Shown: positions 30,376-39,809 of the stretch, piece by piece
Layout of the letters: every line of letters starts with the position of its first letter
Numbering within the stretch: position 1 is the stretch's first letter
Origin: Candidatus Krumholzibacteriia bacterium
GTDB lineage: Bacteria; Krumholzibacteriota; Krumholzibacteriia; JAJRXK01
Assembly (NCBI GenBank): GCA_035268685.1
Contig: DATFKK010000049.1
Span: 1-56,087, forward strand
Reading direction: 5' to 3'
DNA: 56,087 bases
Notes under the pieces: generated by a model
Told to the model about the DNA's origin: nothing
The model's database searches: none
What the model saw: the letters and a program-made list of their open reading frames with translations, nothing else
Program-made: the position numbers and the translations under genes

Positions 30376-33300
30376 ATGCGTCGGGCGAATGTCGGCCGCG
30401 CCGGATTCTCGTGCGCGGCCGTCGTCCTGTTCCTCTTCTGTCTCGCGACCCTTCCTGCCCACGCCCAGTACCCTCCTCCCGACAGCTATCCCGCCGAACT
30501 CGACCACGTGGAGATCCTGTTCGCGGACGATACGCACATCCGGCTGCGTGATGGCGTGGTGACCGATCTGGATGCTCCGCCGGGCGATCCGGGCCTCGTG
30601 CAGCTGATCGACGACGCGCTCATGATGCTCGAGCTGGACTTCCGGGAGTGGAGCCGGCTGGAAACCTCGGTGCCCGAGGCGACGCTCGACATCTGGGAAC
30701 TGGAAGGCGAACTCGCCAGCGGCGAGGACGTGTACAACCTGAACAACGTGTTCCGGCTGCGTTTCGGCAGTCCGCTCAGCACCGCATGGGACGTCGGCCT
30801 CGTGCTCGAGGAGCTCCCCTTCGTGATCGCTGCGCGTCCCGTTCCCCTGCCGCCGGAACTTCCGGCGCCGGATCTGCAGTCGAGCCAGGGCTATCTGCAG
30901 CCGTCGACGTCGACACCCGCCGGCATCGATGCTCTGCACGCCTGGAGCCGAGCCGGTGGCGACGGCACGGGCATCACGATCTGCGATCTCGAGTACAGCT
31001 GGAACACCGCGCACGTCGACCTGTCGCAGCTCGCGAGCGCGCAGATCAACTCGAACGTGGTCGATCCCTTCAACGACACGCGGCACGGGACGGCCGTGGC
31101 CGGCGTTCTGGCGGCCGACGCGAACGGAAGCGGCGTCACGGGGATCGCGTTCGGCGCACAGTTGCTCACCTGCGGGACCAACTATGGTCTCCCGGCCTCG
31201 TGGAATCCCGGTGGCGCCATGATCGTCGCGCTGAACAGTCTCTCCGCCGACGACATCATCCTGATCGAACAACAGTGGTCCTACACGGGAAACACGCTCA
31301 ACTACGTCCCGGTGGAGTGGTACACCAGTACGCAACCGTACGCCCAGACCTTCAACAGTGTGTACGCAGCGATCCAGAACGCGGTCACGAACGGTGTCCA
31401 CGTGGTCGAGGCCGGTGGCAACGGTGGCGTGGACACCGGAACCCTGGCCTGGCTCGGCGACAGCGGCGCGATCGTCGTCGGTGCCGGCGGTGCTTACACC
31501 GGGGGCACGCATCCGAACGGCGACCGGCAACGCCTGGGGTTCTCGAGCTACGGCCCACGCTTCGACCTGCAGGGCTGGGGCGAGGACGTCGCGACCTGTG
31601 CCTACGGCGATCTCCACAACGGCGGCACGAACGACGACTATACCGCCGTCTTCGACGGAACGAGCGCGGCGTCGCCGGTCGTGGCCGGAGCGATGGCCTG
31701 CGTTCTCGGGTGGTACCGGTCGAACGTGGGAGGCACGTTGTCGCCGGCGCTGCTGCGGCAGACCTTGATCAACACGGGCACGCCGCAGGTGATTCCTCCC
31801 GCTGGCCACATCGGCCCGCGGCCCGACGTGAAGGCCGCGATCTCGTCGCTGCAGGTCCAACCCTGGGTCGATGCCACGAGCGGACCACTCGCCCAGGCCG
31901 GGAACAGCATGGCCGTGGCCTGGGCCGACTTCGACGGTGACGGGGACGACGATCTCTACCTGACCCAGGACGGTGCGCCGAACGTGTTGTTCGCGAACCA
32001 GTCGGGAACGTGGACGGTGGTCGCTGCGCCGGCCACGCAGGACACGGGACCGAACCACGGAGCCGTGTGGGGTGACTACGACGCCGATGGCGATCCCGAC
32101 CTGTACCTGGTCGATCACGGCGTTCCGAATCGACTGGTCCGTAACGACCATCCGCTGGGCTTCGCCGACGTGTCGCTGCCCCCGATCGACGACCCCGGTA
32201 CGGGCAGTTCGGCCTCGTGGGTCGACGCCGACGGAGACGGCTACCTCGAACTAGCGCTGGCGCAGGCCGTCGGGATGCCGAACGCGCTGTACGACTGGAG
32301 CGCGCCGTTGAACTTCGTCGACGTCAGCCCTCCAGCGGTGTTCGACCCGGGCGACCAGGTCGCCGTGATCTGGTGCGATGTCGACCTCGACGGGGACCAG
32401 GACGCGTACCTGACCTCGGCGAGTGGTCAGCCGAACCGCTTGTGCCGCAACGACGGCGGTCTGTTCTTCGCGAACGTCGCCCAGCCTCCGATCGACACCA
32501 TCGGCAACAGTTTCGGTGCCGCCTTCGGTGACTACGACAACGACGGCGACTTCGACCTCTTCGTGGTCAACTACGGACAGAGCAACCAGCTCTTCCGCAA
32601 CGACGGGCCGGGAGTGTGGATCGACGTGTCGTCGGGGCCGATCCCGGCCGGTGGCCTGAGCTGGAACGTGGCGTGGGCCGACTACGACAACGACGCCGAC
32701 CTCGACTGCTACGTCACCCAGCAAGGCCCGAATCAGTTGCTGCGCAACGACGGAGGCGGCGTGTTCACCGACGTCGCCACCGGCCCCCTCGCCGACACGA
32801 ACGACACGCGGGGTGCGGCATGGGCCGACTATGACAACGATGGCGAGCTCGATCTGTACCTGGCCAATCACGGCACGGGCAACGTCCTCGTGCGCAACGA
32901 CCTGAACACCGGCAACCACTGGATCCAGCTCGAGGTCCGGAGTCCGCAGTACGGACTCGCGGTCGGGAGCACGCGGGTGGAGTGCCACGCCGCCGGCCTG
33001 GTGCAGGTCCGGGAGGTCGGTGCGGGTTCCGGCTATCTCGGTCAGAACTCGCACGTCGTGCACTTCGGGTTGGGTCCGGTGGCCTCGGTCGACAGCCTGG
33101 TCGTGCACGCGGCGACGGGAGCGCATGCGCGGCTGGTCGCGCCTGCGATCGATACCCGTCACACGCTCGGCCTCCCCGTGGTCACGGCCGTGGGCGACGG
33201 TCCTCCGCGGCCCGAGCGTCTCGCGCTGCGTGCACCGTCTCCGAATCCCTTCAACCCCCGGACGACGATCCGCTTCGAACTCCCCGCGCCGGCCTCGGTC

Positions 33301-33495
33301 GACCTGTGGATCGTCGACCTCCGGGGCCGCACGGTGCGGTCGTTGATCCGCGGACAGGGCTTCGAGGCCGGCGTCGTCGAGCGTGTCTGGGACGGTCGTG
33401 ACGAAGCCGGCCGTCCGGTCGCCTCGGGGAACTACGTGATCGTGCTCGAGGTGGGCATCGAGCGCCTCACCCGCCGCGCGACGCTGGTGCGCTGA
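30376..33495 (+). CDS. Secreted subtilisin-like (S8) protease with FG-GAP repeats, UnbV-type and FlgD-like domains
   Basis: A 1039-residue protein; the ATG at 30376 has GGAGG 8 nt upstream and starts a signal peptide (AVVLFLFCLATLPAHA). An N-terminal propeptide-like region (~25-185) precedes the S8 domain with Asp204 (ITICDLEYSW), His237 (DTRHGTAVAG) and Ser430 (DGTSAASPVVAG), plus the oxyanion Asn in EAGGNGG. Residues ~500-835 carry about seven FG-GAP units (DFDGDGDDDLYL, DYDADGDPDLYL). An ASPIC/UnbV-like domain follows (GNHWIQLEVRS), and the protein ends with a FlgD Ig-like tail (SPNPFNPRTTIRFEL). It is a surface or secreted protease. Its gene converges on the cytolysin-like gene with one shared terminator. 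Confidence 0.94.
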   Translation: MRRANVGRAGFSCAAVVLFLFCLATLPAHAQYPPPDSYPAELDHVEILFADDTHIRLRDGVVTDLDAPPGDPGLVQLIDDALMMLELDFREWSRLETSVPEATLDIWELEGELASGEDVYNLNNVFRLRFGSPLSTAWDVGLVLEELPFVIAARPVPLPPELPAPDLQSSQGYLQPSTSTPAGIDALHAWSRAGGDGTGITICDLEYSWNTAHVDLSQLASAQINSNVVDPFNDTRHGTAVAGVLAADANGSGVTGIAFGAQLLTCGTNYGLPASWNPGGAMIVALNSLSADDIILIEQQWSYTGNTLNYVPVEWYTSTQPYAQTFNSVYAAIQNAVTNGVHVVEAGGNGGVDTGTLAWLGDSGAIVVGAGGAYTGGTHPNGDRQRLGFSSYGPRFDLQGWGEDVATCAYGDLHNGGTNDDYTAVFDGTSAASPVVAGAMACVLGWYRSNVGGTLSPALLRQTLINTGTPQVIPPAGHIGPRPDVKAAISSLQVQPWVDATSGPLAQAGNSMAVAWADFDGDGDDDLYLTQDGAPNVLFANQSGTWTVVAAPATQDTGPNHGAVWGDYDADGDPDLYLVDHGVPNRLVRNDHPLGFADVSLPPIDDPGTGSSASWVDADGDGYLELALAQAVGMPNALYDWSAPLNFVDVSPPAVFDPGDQVAVIWCDVDLDGDQDAYLTSASGQPNRLCRNDGGLFFANVAQPPIDTIGNSFGAAFGDYDNDGDFDLFVVNYGQSNQLFRNDGPGVWIDVSSGPIPAGGLSWNVAWADYDNDADLDCYVTQQGPNQLLRNDGGGVFTDVATGPLADTNDTRGAAWADYDNDGELDLYLANHGTGNVLVRNDLNTGNHWIQLEVRSPQYGLAVGSTRVECHAAGLVQVREVGAGSGYLGQNSHVVHFGLGPVASVDSLVVHAATGAHARLVAPAIDTRHTLGLPVVTAVGDGPPRPERLALRAPSPNPFNPRTTIRFELPAPASVDLWIVDLRGRTVRSLIRGQGFEAGVVERVWDGRDEAGRPVASGNYVIVLEVGIERLTRRATLVR

Positions 33496-33499
33496 ACGA

Positions 33500-33531
33500 A
33501 CGAGGCCTCCGACCGACGTCGGAGGCCTCGT
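33500..33531. terminator. Bidirectional terminator between the S8 protease and cytolysin-like genes
   Basis: ACGAGGCCTCCGAC and GTCGGAGGCCTCGT form a perfect 14-bp stem around a CGAC tetraloop. Confidence 0.8.
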
Positions 33532-33553
33532 CGCAATCCGCCCACGGGCACCA

Positions 33554-35170
33554 TCACGGCAGATTGATCAACTGCCGCTCCACGGTGAAGTACACTTCGA
33601 TCGACGTGTTCCTGAACTGGTCGTCGGTGGTCGTGTAGAACATGGTGAACGTGTGCGGGTTGTTCTCGAAGGCAAAGGGGAAGTCGAAGGTCTTCTCTCC
33701 CGACCAACTGCCGCGGCCCGTCTCGGGGTTGCCGAAGTCGGCCAGGTAGAATTCGAGTTGGCTCTCGGGGGTGGCGTTGAACTCGAAGATCGCCGTTTCG
33801 CCGATGTCCTCGAGCTCGTTCCGTTCGAACCGCCGGCCGGAGACGTGGAGCAACCAGAAGTTGTCGTCGTCGGCGCTGACCTGCGACTCGATGTCGAAGG
33901 TCTGCTCGTCCTCACCGCCGTTGATGATCTCGATCCGATCGAGGCTCACGGTGAACCGCAGATCGTTGAAGCGCTCACAGGTCTCGATCGAGTACTTGGT
34001 CGCGTCCCCGATCACGGCGGGCCGACGGTTCTTCAGGTCGTTGATGCGGTAGCTCAACGGTACCGCGGTGGTGGAGGGCACCGGTCGCAGGAAGCCCGAA
34101 TAGTCTCCGCTCTTGACGATGTCGCGTAGGGTGCTGGTGGCGTCCTCCTGGGTGCCGCCGAAGACCTGGACCTCGATCGTGGAGTTCGACACGAGCTGGC
34201 GCTGACGTTGGGTCAGGTCCGCACTGCCCGAGTAGGCACCGTAGGAGGCCTCGAGGGAGGCGCGCAGCTCGGTGGCGGTCTCCGCCTCGGTGCTGGTCGC
34301 CGTGTAGATCAACATGCGGCCGTAGGTGACCGACTGCACGTAGCAGGGCTGGTTCGACGGCCCCATGGTGCCCAGTCGTACCTGAACGTCGAAGTCGGCC
34401 TGCGTGACGCTTTCGTGGAAGAAGTCGGCGGGTTCGGCCAGGGCGTCGTCGGCGAACGAGATCGTGTACATGGGCTGGAAGAGCTTCACCACGACCGTCT
34501 TCGACTGGCTCTGGCTGCTCTGGCGGATCGAGGATCCGACCGATCCGCTGGCCAGCACACCGCTGTACTTCAAGCTGATCCCGGCATCGAGCATCGCCTG
34601 CTCGAAGGACCAGGCTTCGGTCGCCCGGAAGCTGATGTCGGCGGGGACCACGTCGAGCGCACCCAACCGTGTGTCGGCCTCGCGTTGGAGCGACGCGATC
34701 GCATCCTGGAGAGTGGAGCTGTTGGGAGCAGCAACGTCGCGTGAGGGGTCTTCGAGCGCCAGGTTGACCGAGATCGACACCGGCGAGCGTTGCAACCCGA
34801 TCACCGACAGCGATCCGTCGCGCACACCCCGGCCCTGCACCAGCATGCCGGGTTTGAGGGCCGTGGCATTGGCGCCCACCGCGACCAGGTTGTCGAAGTT
34901 CTTCTTCCGGTCGTACTCGACCGTTTCGCAGCGGACGTAGGACTGACCGTCGAAGTCCTCTTCGGCGTCGAGGACCTGGGGTTCCCCTTCGACGGCGGGC
35001 GGTGCCTCCCAGTCGGGCAGCTCGTCGACGAAGCGGTTCACGGTTTCCGGCGCGACGGGCTGGTCCGAACCATCGGGGCCGGTCGGATTGCCGTCGTCGC
35101 CTCCGCAGGCGGTCAACAGCAGCGCGAGACCGGCCCAGAGGCCGAGCGCGCCGGGGAATCGGCGTTCCAT
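33554..35170 (-). CDS. Cholesterol-dependent-cytolysin-like (CDCL) lipoprotein
   Basis: A 538-residue protein with a lipobox (ALLLTAC, Cys22); the ATG at 35170 follows GAGGA. The middle of the chain matches the thiol-activated cytolysin family in order: a basic start (VEYDRKKNFDNL), the long N-terminal domain (SPVSISVNLAL, STLQDAIASLQREAD), QPMYTISFADDALAEPADFF, then QSVTYGRMLIYTATSTE, STIEVQVFGGTQEDA and AVPLSYRINDLKNRRPAVIGDATKY. These correspond to the helix bundles and the core beta-sheet that inserts as a pore in CDCs. The tryptophan-rich undecapeptide and Thr-Leu pair of cholesterol-binding toxins are not evident, so a receptor other than cholesterol is expected. The C-terminal ~170 residues are a beta-rich domain in place of classic domain 4. 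Lipidation is unusual for this family. Confidence 0.85.
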   Translation of the reverse strand: MERRFPGALGLWAGLALLLTACGGDDGNPTGPDGSDQPVAPETVNRFVDELPDWEAPPAVEGEPQVLDAEEDFDGQSYVRCETVEYDRKKNFDNLVAVGANATALKPGMLVQGRGVRDGSLSVIGLQRSPVSISVNLALEDPSRDVAAPNSSTLQDAIASLQREADTRLGALDVVPADISFRATEAWSFEQAMLDAGISLKYSGVLASGSVGSSIRQSSQSQSKTVVVKLFQPMYTISFADDALAEPADFFHESVTQADFDVQVRLGTMGPSNQPCYVQSVTYGRMLIYTATSTEAETATELRASLEASYGAYSGSADLTQRQRQLVSNSTIEVQVFGGTQEDATSTLRDIVKSGDYSGFLRPVPSTTAVPLSYRINDLKNRRPAVIGDATKYSIETCERFNDLRFTVSLDRIEIINGGEDEQTFDIESQVSADDDNFWLLHVSGRRFERNELEDIGETAIFEFNATPESQLEFYLADFGNPETGRGSWSGEKTFDFPFAFENNPHTFTMFYTTTDDQFRNTSIEVYFTVERQLINLP

Positions 35171-35214
35171 GGTGATCCTCGTATGTGGGGGAGTTCGGGC
35201 CCTCGGGGACGGGC

Positions 35215-36294
35215 TCACCCATCGATGCGGAATTCGGGCGAGGGGTGCGCAATGTCGACTGCGGCCAGGTCTTGCTCGTGGTCGATCGCGTACCGGAGGC
35301 CGCTGAACACCACCAGGTGGAAGGCCAGGCCCGTCAGTGCGGACCACTGCTCGAGATGGAACTGGAAGACCTGGCCGATCAGGAGGCTCACCAGCACCGA
35401 GGCCTGGAATCGGCGGAGCGCATCGAGGCGGCGGCCCCGGACGAGTGCATGGACTCCGGCCGCCACCAGCACCCCCGAGAGCGCCGAACTGGTGGCCAGT
35501 CCCCAGCCGCTGACCGTCCCCGGCAGGTCGTCGCCCAACGAGCCCGCCCCGTGCCACGCGTCGGCGAGCAGCGCTGCGACGTAGCCCAGCTTCACGACGA
35601 GCTGTCCGAGGAAGAACACGATCAATCCGCGCCCGAACCAGTGCGACCGCACGGTCCGGCGGTACAGGTCGAGAGCCCACAGCCGCACGCGACGGGTCCA
35701 TCGCGGCCGATCGCTCGGGACGAGATCGATGCGCTCGAGGTGTTCGCGTAGCACGCGCGCCAGCGGATGTCCGCCGGAATGGTCCAGATTCTCGACGATC
35801 CGCGCCCGCTCGTGGGCATCCATGTCGTCGGCGAGCGCTTCGTCCAGGTCGCGCAGCGCCGTGGCCATGTGTTCCTCGGCCGTGGACGGCCGACGGACCT
35901 GCAGCGCGCGGGCGCCCAGGTACAGCAGCACCAACACCACGTAGATGATCGCCACCGCCGGCTGGAAGAAGTAGTCGTTGTCGTGCGTGAGGAATTTGCC
36001 GACCTCGTCGATGAAGGTGCCGAAGCCCAGCCCGCCGACGACGGCGGCGATCGGGCGCACCCGCCGGCCGACGAAGGTCAACAGCAGCACGAGGGCCACC
36101 AGCATCAACAGACCACCCCACAGGACGTGGGCGACGTGCAACGCGTCGCCGCCCACGGTGGGATAGCCGGTCAGCTCCAGGTAGCCACGGATTCCGAGCA
36201 CCGCCGTGATCGCCGACACCAGAGAGAGATCGGTCCAGGCACCGGCGTCGAGATCGCGCAACCAGCGCGCGCGGCGGCGTCGGGATCGGGTCAC
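35215..36294 (-). CDS. Multi-pass membrane protein of unknown function
   Basis: A 359-residue inner-membrane protein read from a GTG lying 1 nt after the DJ-1 gene stop, so the two form an operon. About four N-terminal helices (including VAHVLWGGLLMLVALVLLLTF and AVAIIYVVLVLLYLGA) flank a conserved-looking segment GFGTFIDEVGKFLTHDNDYFF. A cytoplasmic acidic/basic helical linker follows (~130-195, HMATALRDLDEALADDMDAHE), then about four more helices. I recognise similar uncharacterised proteins in actinobacteria by the FIDEVGKFLT motif, but no function. The gene ends 44 nt before the cytolysin-like start on the same strand, so it could belong to that transcript. Confidence 0.8.
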   Translation of the reverse strand: MTRSRRRRARWLRDLDAGAWTDLSLVSAITAVLGIRGYLELTGYPTVGGDALHVAHVLWGGLLMLVALVLLLTFVGRRVRPIAAVVGGLGFGTFIDEVGKFLTHDNDYFFQPAVAIIYVVLVLLYLGARALQVRRPSTAEEHMATALRDLDEALADDMDAHERARIVENLDHSGGHPLARVLREHLERIDLVPSDRPRWTRRVRLWALDLYRRTVRSHWFGRGLIVFFLGQLVVKLGYVAALLADAWHGAGSLGDDLPGTVSGWGLATSSALSGVLVAAGVHALVRGRRLDALRRFQASVLVSLLIGQVFQFHLEQWSALTGLAFHLVVFSGLRYAIDHEQDLAAVDIAHPSPEFRIDG

Positions 36295-36295
36295 G

Positions 36296-36859
36296 TCAGC
36301 TCAGCAGTTCGTGGAACTGCTTCAACCAGGCGGGGTGCGCGGGCCACGCCGGGGCGGTCACCAGGTTGCCGTCGGTCACCGCCTCGGTCACCTCGATGTC
36401 GGCGTACTCGCCCCCGGCCAGCTTCACCTCGGGTGCGCAGGCCGGATAGGCCGAGCAGGTGCGACCGTCGAGCACGCCGGCCGCGGCCAGGATCTGTGCC
36501 GCGTGGCAGATCGCGGCCACGGGTTCGTTCTTCTCGAAGAAGTGCTGCACGGATGCGATCACCTGCTCGTCCAGACGCAGGTACTCCGGTGCCCGGCCGC
36601 CCGGTAGCACCAGTGCGTCGTAGTCGTCGAGGTCGATGTCGTCGAAGGTGGCGCTGAGCGCGAAGTCGTGGCCGCGCTTCTCGGAATAGGTCTGATCGCC
36701 TTCGAAGTCGTGGATGGCGGTCGGCACGGTGTCGCCGGCCTTCTTGCCAGGACACACGGCGTGGACGGTGTGTCCCATGGCCTGCAGGGCCTGGAAGGGG
36801 ACCATGGTCTCGTAATCCTCGGTGAAGTCCCCGGTGATCATCAGGATGGTCCTGGACAC
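36296..36859 (-). CDS. DJ-1/PfpI-family protein
   Basis: A 187-residue protein from a GTG with AGGAGG about 8 nt upstream. It has the class-I glutamine-amidotransferase-like fold of DJ-1/Pfp[22 protein letters not shown] at the N-terminus, [14 protein letters not shown], the nucleophile-elbow cysteine in [15 protein letters not shown], and the closing [16 protein letters not shown]. Members act as glyoxalases/deglycases, proteases or chaperones in stress defence; which one applies cannot be read from sequence. The gene overlaps no other but is followed after 1 nt by a membrane-protein gene on the same strand. Confidence 0.93.
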   Translation of the reverse strand: MSRTILMITGDFTEDYETMVPFQALQAMGHTVHAVCPGKKAGDTVPTAIHDFEGDQTYSEKRGHDFALSATFDDIDLDDYDALVLPGGRAPEYLRLDEQVIASVQHFFEKNEPVAAICHAAQILAAAGVLDGRTCSAYPACAPEVKLAGGEYADIEVTEAVTDGNLVTAPAWPAHPAWLKQFHELLS

Positions 36860-37024
36860 GGTCGCTCCTCCTGGGTCGGCGGTTCGAGGGACTGGACGGA
36901 TGTGCTTCCCATCTTCAGGATATCACGGACGGGTGGGAGGTCCCGGCAATCGGGAGATTCCCCAGGCCCGCGTCACGAACATCCCCGCCCCGATTCCCGG
37001 ATCGATCGATTAGGGTGATCAAGT

Positions 37025-38158
37025 ATGAACACGGTATTCGAAGGCTGGATCCAGGAACTGGCATGGCTCGAGGGCGAGGTTCTGGGCAACGTCGCCTGGG
37101 CCTGGTGTGGCGCGATCCTCAGCGTGCTGTTGGTGTGGGTCCTCGGACGTCTCGTTCGCTGGAGTCTGCGACGAGCCGTCGGTTCGGAGCGCGAGTCACG
37201 GCTCTCGTCCGTGTTCCTCCTGGGCCGCGCGTTCCTCGATTCCACACGTAACTGGTTCCTGATCCTGATCGGGCTGGTCGTGGCGCGCCCCTGGCTCCAG
37301 CTCTCCGGCGGCGTCGATCGCGTCTGGACGATCGTCGTCACGGTCGGAATCGCCGTACAGGTCGGACTGTGGGCCAGTGCCATGCTCCGCACCTGGCTCG
37401 ACCGCGTGGTCTCGGCCCGTGCCGCTGAGGATCCGGCCCAGCGGACGTCGTTCTCCGTGCTCCAGTTCCTGGGGCTGCTGATCGTCTGGTCGGCGGTTCT
37501 GCTGCTCGCGCTCGACAACGTCGGCGTGAACGTCTCCGCCCTCGTGGCCGGGTTCGGCATCGGCGGCATTGCGGTGGCGCTGGCTGCGCAGAACGTCCTG
37601 GGTGATCTGTTCGCATCGTTGTCGATCATCCTCGACCGGCCCTTCGAGGTCGGCGACTTCGTGATCGTGGGCGACTTCCTGGGCGTGGTCGAGAAGATCG
37701 GATTGAAGACGACGCGGGTGAGCAGTCTGGGCGGCGAGCAGATCATCTTCGGGAACACCGATCTGCTCGCGAGTCGGATCCGCAACTACAAGCGCATGGA
37801 GCGCCGCCGCGTGGCCTTCTCGATCGACGTGGTGCACGGCACACCCACCGACCAGCTCCGCGAGATTCCGGAGATCGCCAGGCAGGGGGTCGACGCGCAG
37901 GAGAACACCACCTTCGACCGCGCGCATCTCAAGGACATACTGCCCACGGCGCTGCGCTACGAGTTCGTCTACTACATCGGAACGAACGACTACAACGTGT
38001 ACATGGACATCCAGCAGGCGATCAATCTGCACATCCTCACCGAACTCGAGGATCGCGGAATCCACCTGGCGCATCCGACGTACACGGTGCATCTGGATGG
38101 ACGATCGGAGGTCGGCGCCGAGACGGAGGCTGCCGGCGGACTCTCCGACGGATCCTGA
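37025..38158 (+). CDS. Small-conductance mechanosensitive channel (MscS family)
   Basis: A 377-residue protein with about four N-terminal hydrophobic helices. The pore helix (NVSALVAGFGIGGIAVALAAQNVLGDLFAS as landmarks ~170-200) is rich in Gly/Ala as in MscS TM3. It is followed by the beta-domain (RPFEVGDFVIVGDFLGVVEKIGLKTTRV) and a C-terminal alpha/beta cage with YNVYMDIQQAINLHI. It is an inner-membrane channel that opens on membrane tension during osmotic downshock. A -10-like TAGGGT (37011-37016) ends 8 nt before the ATG, so the message may be nearly leaderless. The stop abuts the stop of the convergent symporter gene with no base between them. Confidence 0.93.
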   Translation: MNTVFEGWIQELAWLEGEVLGNVAWAWCGAILSVLLVWVLGRLVRWSLRRAVGSERESRLSSVFLLGRAFLDSTRNWFLILIGLVVARPWLQLSGGVDRVWTIVVTVGIAVQVGLWASAMLRTWLDRVVSARAAEDPAQRTSFSVLQFLGLLIVWSAVLLLALDNVGVNVSALVAGFGIGGIAVALAAQNVLGDLFASLSIILDRPFEVGDFVIVGDFLGVVEKIGLKTTRVSSLGGEQIIFGNTDLLASRIRNYKRMERRRVAFSIDVVHGTPTDQLREIPEIARQGVDAQENTTFDRAHLKDILPTALRYEFVYYIGTNDYNVYMDIQQAINLHILTELEDRGIHLAHPTYTVHLDGRSEVGAETEAAGGLSDGS

Positions 38159-39748
38159 TCAGCGGAACCAGAACACCAGACCCGCCGTCACCACCAGCAA
38201 CGCCGCTCCCTGCACGCGATAGTCCTCCCACCACGGCCGCGTGTGCGCGGTGGCGGCGTCCTGTTTCCAGGTCTCGCGCGTCCAGACGATACCGTCGACC
38301 GTCGCCGGGTCGGGCGAGGGCGTACGGAGGCTGACCACGACCAGCACGATCGACGACACCGCGAACAAGAGAGGCGCGGCGTAGAGGAAGTGCAGTCCCA
38401 GGCTCTGGTCGATCACGTTCCACCAGAACAGGATCCCGCCGGCCAGCAGACCGACCACCAGCGCCGCCACGCCCCCGGTGGCGTTCGCGCGCCGCCAGAA
38501 CATGCCCACCAGGAAGAGCGCGACCACCGGTGGCACGGTGTAGGCCAGCGTGGCCTGCAGATAGCGGAACAACGACGGAAAGCGCTCGATCTGCGGCGCC
38601 CAGGCGACCGCGAGCAGCATGAACAGCAGGGTGACGCCCTGGCCCACGCGCTTGAGCTGGTGCGCGGTGAGGTCGGGTCGGCGACGCCGGACGAAGTCCA
38701 TGGTCACCAGCGTCGACGCCGAGTTCAGCGTCGAGTCGATCTGCGACATCAGCGCGGCCGCGAAGCCCGCGAACACCAGACCGAGCAGTCCCGACGGCAG
38801 CAGTTCGAACATCAACGTGGGGTAGACGCGGTCGGGCGTGTCGCTCAGCTCCGGGAACAGCAGGATCGCCACCGTGCCCGGCAGGACCATCACGAAGAGC
38901 GTCGGCAGCTTGAGCAGTCCGGCGAACAGGCTTCCCCACCGCGCGTGGTCGGCGTCGCGCGCGGCCAGCACGCGCTGGGCCATGAACTGGTTCGTGCACC
39001 AGAAGTAGAAGCCCAGCAACGACACACCGAGCAGCAGCCCCGGCCAGGGCATGGCGGGGTCGTCGGCGGGCCGGATCAGGCTGAGCTTCTCGTCGGGCAC
39101 CGCGGTCATCACGGCGTCCCAGCCCCCCGCACGATCGAGGGCGACGATCGAGATCACGATCGAGCCGACCATGAGCAGAACGCCCTGCAGGGCGTCGGTC
39201 CAGATCACCGCGGTCAGGCCGGCGGCCGCGGTGTACAGGCCGGCCAGCACGGCCAGGGCCGCCACGAACTGCCAGAGTTCGACTTCGGGGAAGACCATTC
39301 CGAGGACGACGGCACCAGCGTACAGGCTCCCCGCCGTGTCGACGACGATGTTCAGGAACAACGTGAGCACCGCGAAGATCGAGCGCACGCGGCCGTCGTA
39401 GCGGCGCTCGAGGAACTCGGGCATGGTGAACACCCGGGACCGAATGACCGTCGGCAGCATGAACACCGCGTAGAAGCCCAGGACCAGTGCGGCCATCCAC
39501 TCGTAGTTGAAGACCGAGATCCCGGTCGCGTAGGCGTCGCCGGCCAGACCGACCAGGGTGGTCGACGAGATGTTCGAGGCGAACAGACTGATCCCGACCA
39601 ACGGCCAGATCAGCGTGCGGCCGGCCAGGAAGTAGCCCTCGGCCGTGTCCTCGCGACGGCGCGCGAGGAGCAGACCCTTTCCGACCACGACCGCCACGTA
39701 GGCGGCCATGATCACCAGGTCGAGCGTGGAGAAGTGGGGAGCGACCAT
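38159..39748 (-). CDS. Sodium:solute symporter (SSS/SLC5, SGLT-like)
   Basis: A 529-residue inner-membrane protein. Family features include EGYFLAGRTLIWPLVGISLFASNISSTTLVGLAG near the N-terminus (landmarks), VYTAAAG-type helices, and GFAAALMSQIDSTLNSASTLVTMDF, the SSS signature in TM8. This form is close to the SGLT-type glucose/galactose or inositol carriers of FCB bacteria. It shares the EYFLAGR/GISLFASNI layout with the SSS gene at 1240-2841 but is a separate lineage. It stands alone, converging on the MscS gene, with a 60-bp gap to the ATP-grasp gene upstream on the same strand. Confidence 0.93.
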   Translation of the reverse strand: MVAPHFSTLDLVIMAAYVAVVVGKGLLLARRREDTAEGYFLAGRTLIWPLVGISLFASNISSTTLVGLAGDAYATGISVFNYEWMAALVLGFYAVFMLPTVIRSRVFTMPEFLERRYDGRVRSIFAVLTLFLNIVVDTAGSLYAGAVVLGMVFPEVELWQFVAALAVLAGLYTAAAGLTAVIWTDALQGVLLMVGSIVISIVALDRAGGWDAVMTAVPDEKLSLIRPADDPAMPWPGLLLGVSLLGFYFWCTNQFMAQRVLAARDADHARWGSLFAGLLKLPTLFVMVLPGTVAILLFPELSDTPDRVYPTLMFELLPSGLLGLVFAGFAAALMSQIDSTLNSASTLVTMDFVRRRRPDLTAHQLKRVGQGVTLLFMLLAVAWAPQIERFPSLFRYLQATLAYTVPPVVALFLVGMFWRRANATGGVAALVVGLLAGGILFWWNVIDQSLGLHFLYAAPLLFAVSSIVLVVVSLRTPSPDPATVDGIVWTRETWKQDAATAHTRPWWEDYRVQGAALLVVTAGLVFWFR

Positions 39749-39809
39749 GGGGGCGTTCTAGCAGGAAGCCCCGGGATCGCCAAGGGGCCGGCGCGCGGCC
39801 CGGTCGACC

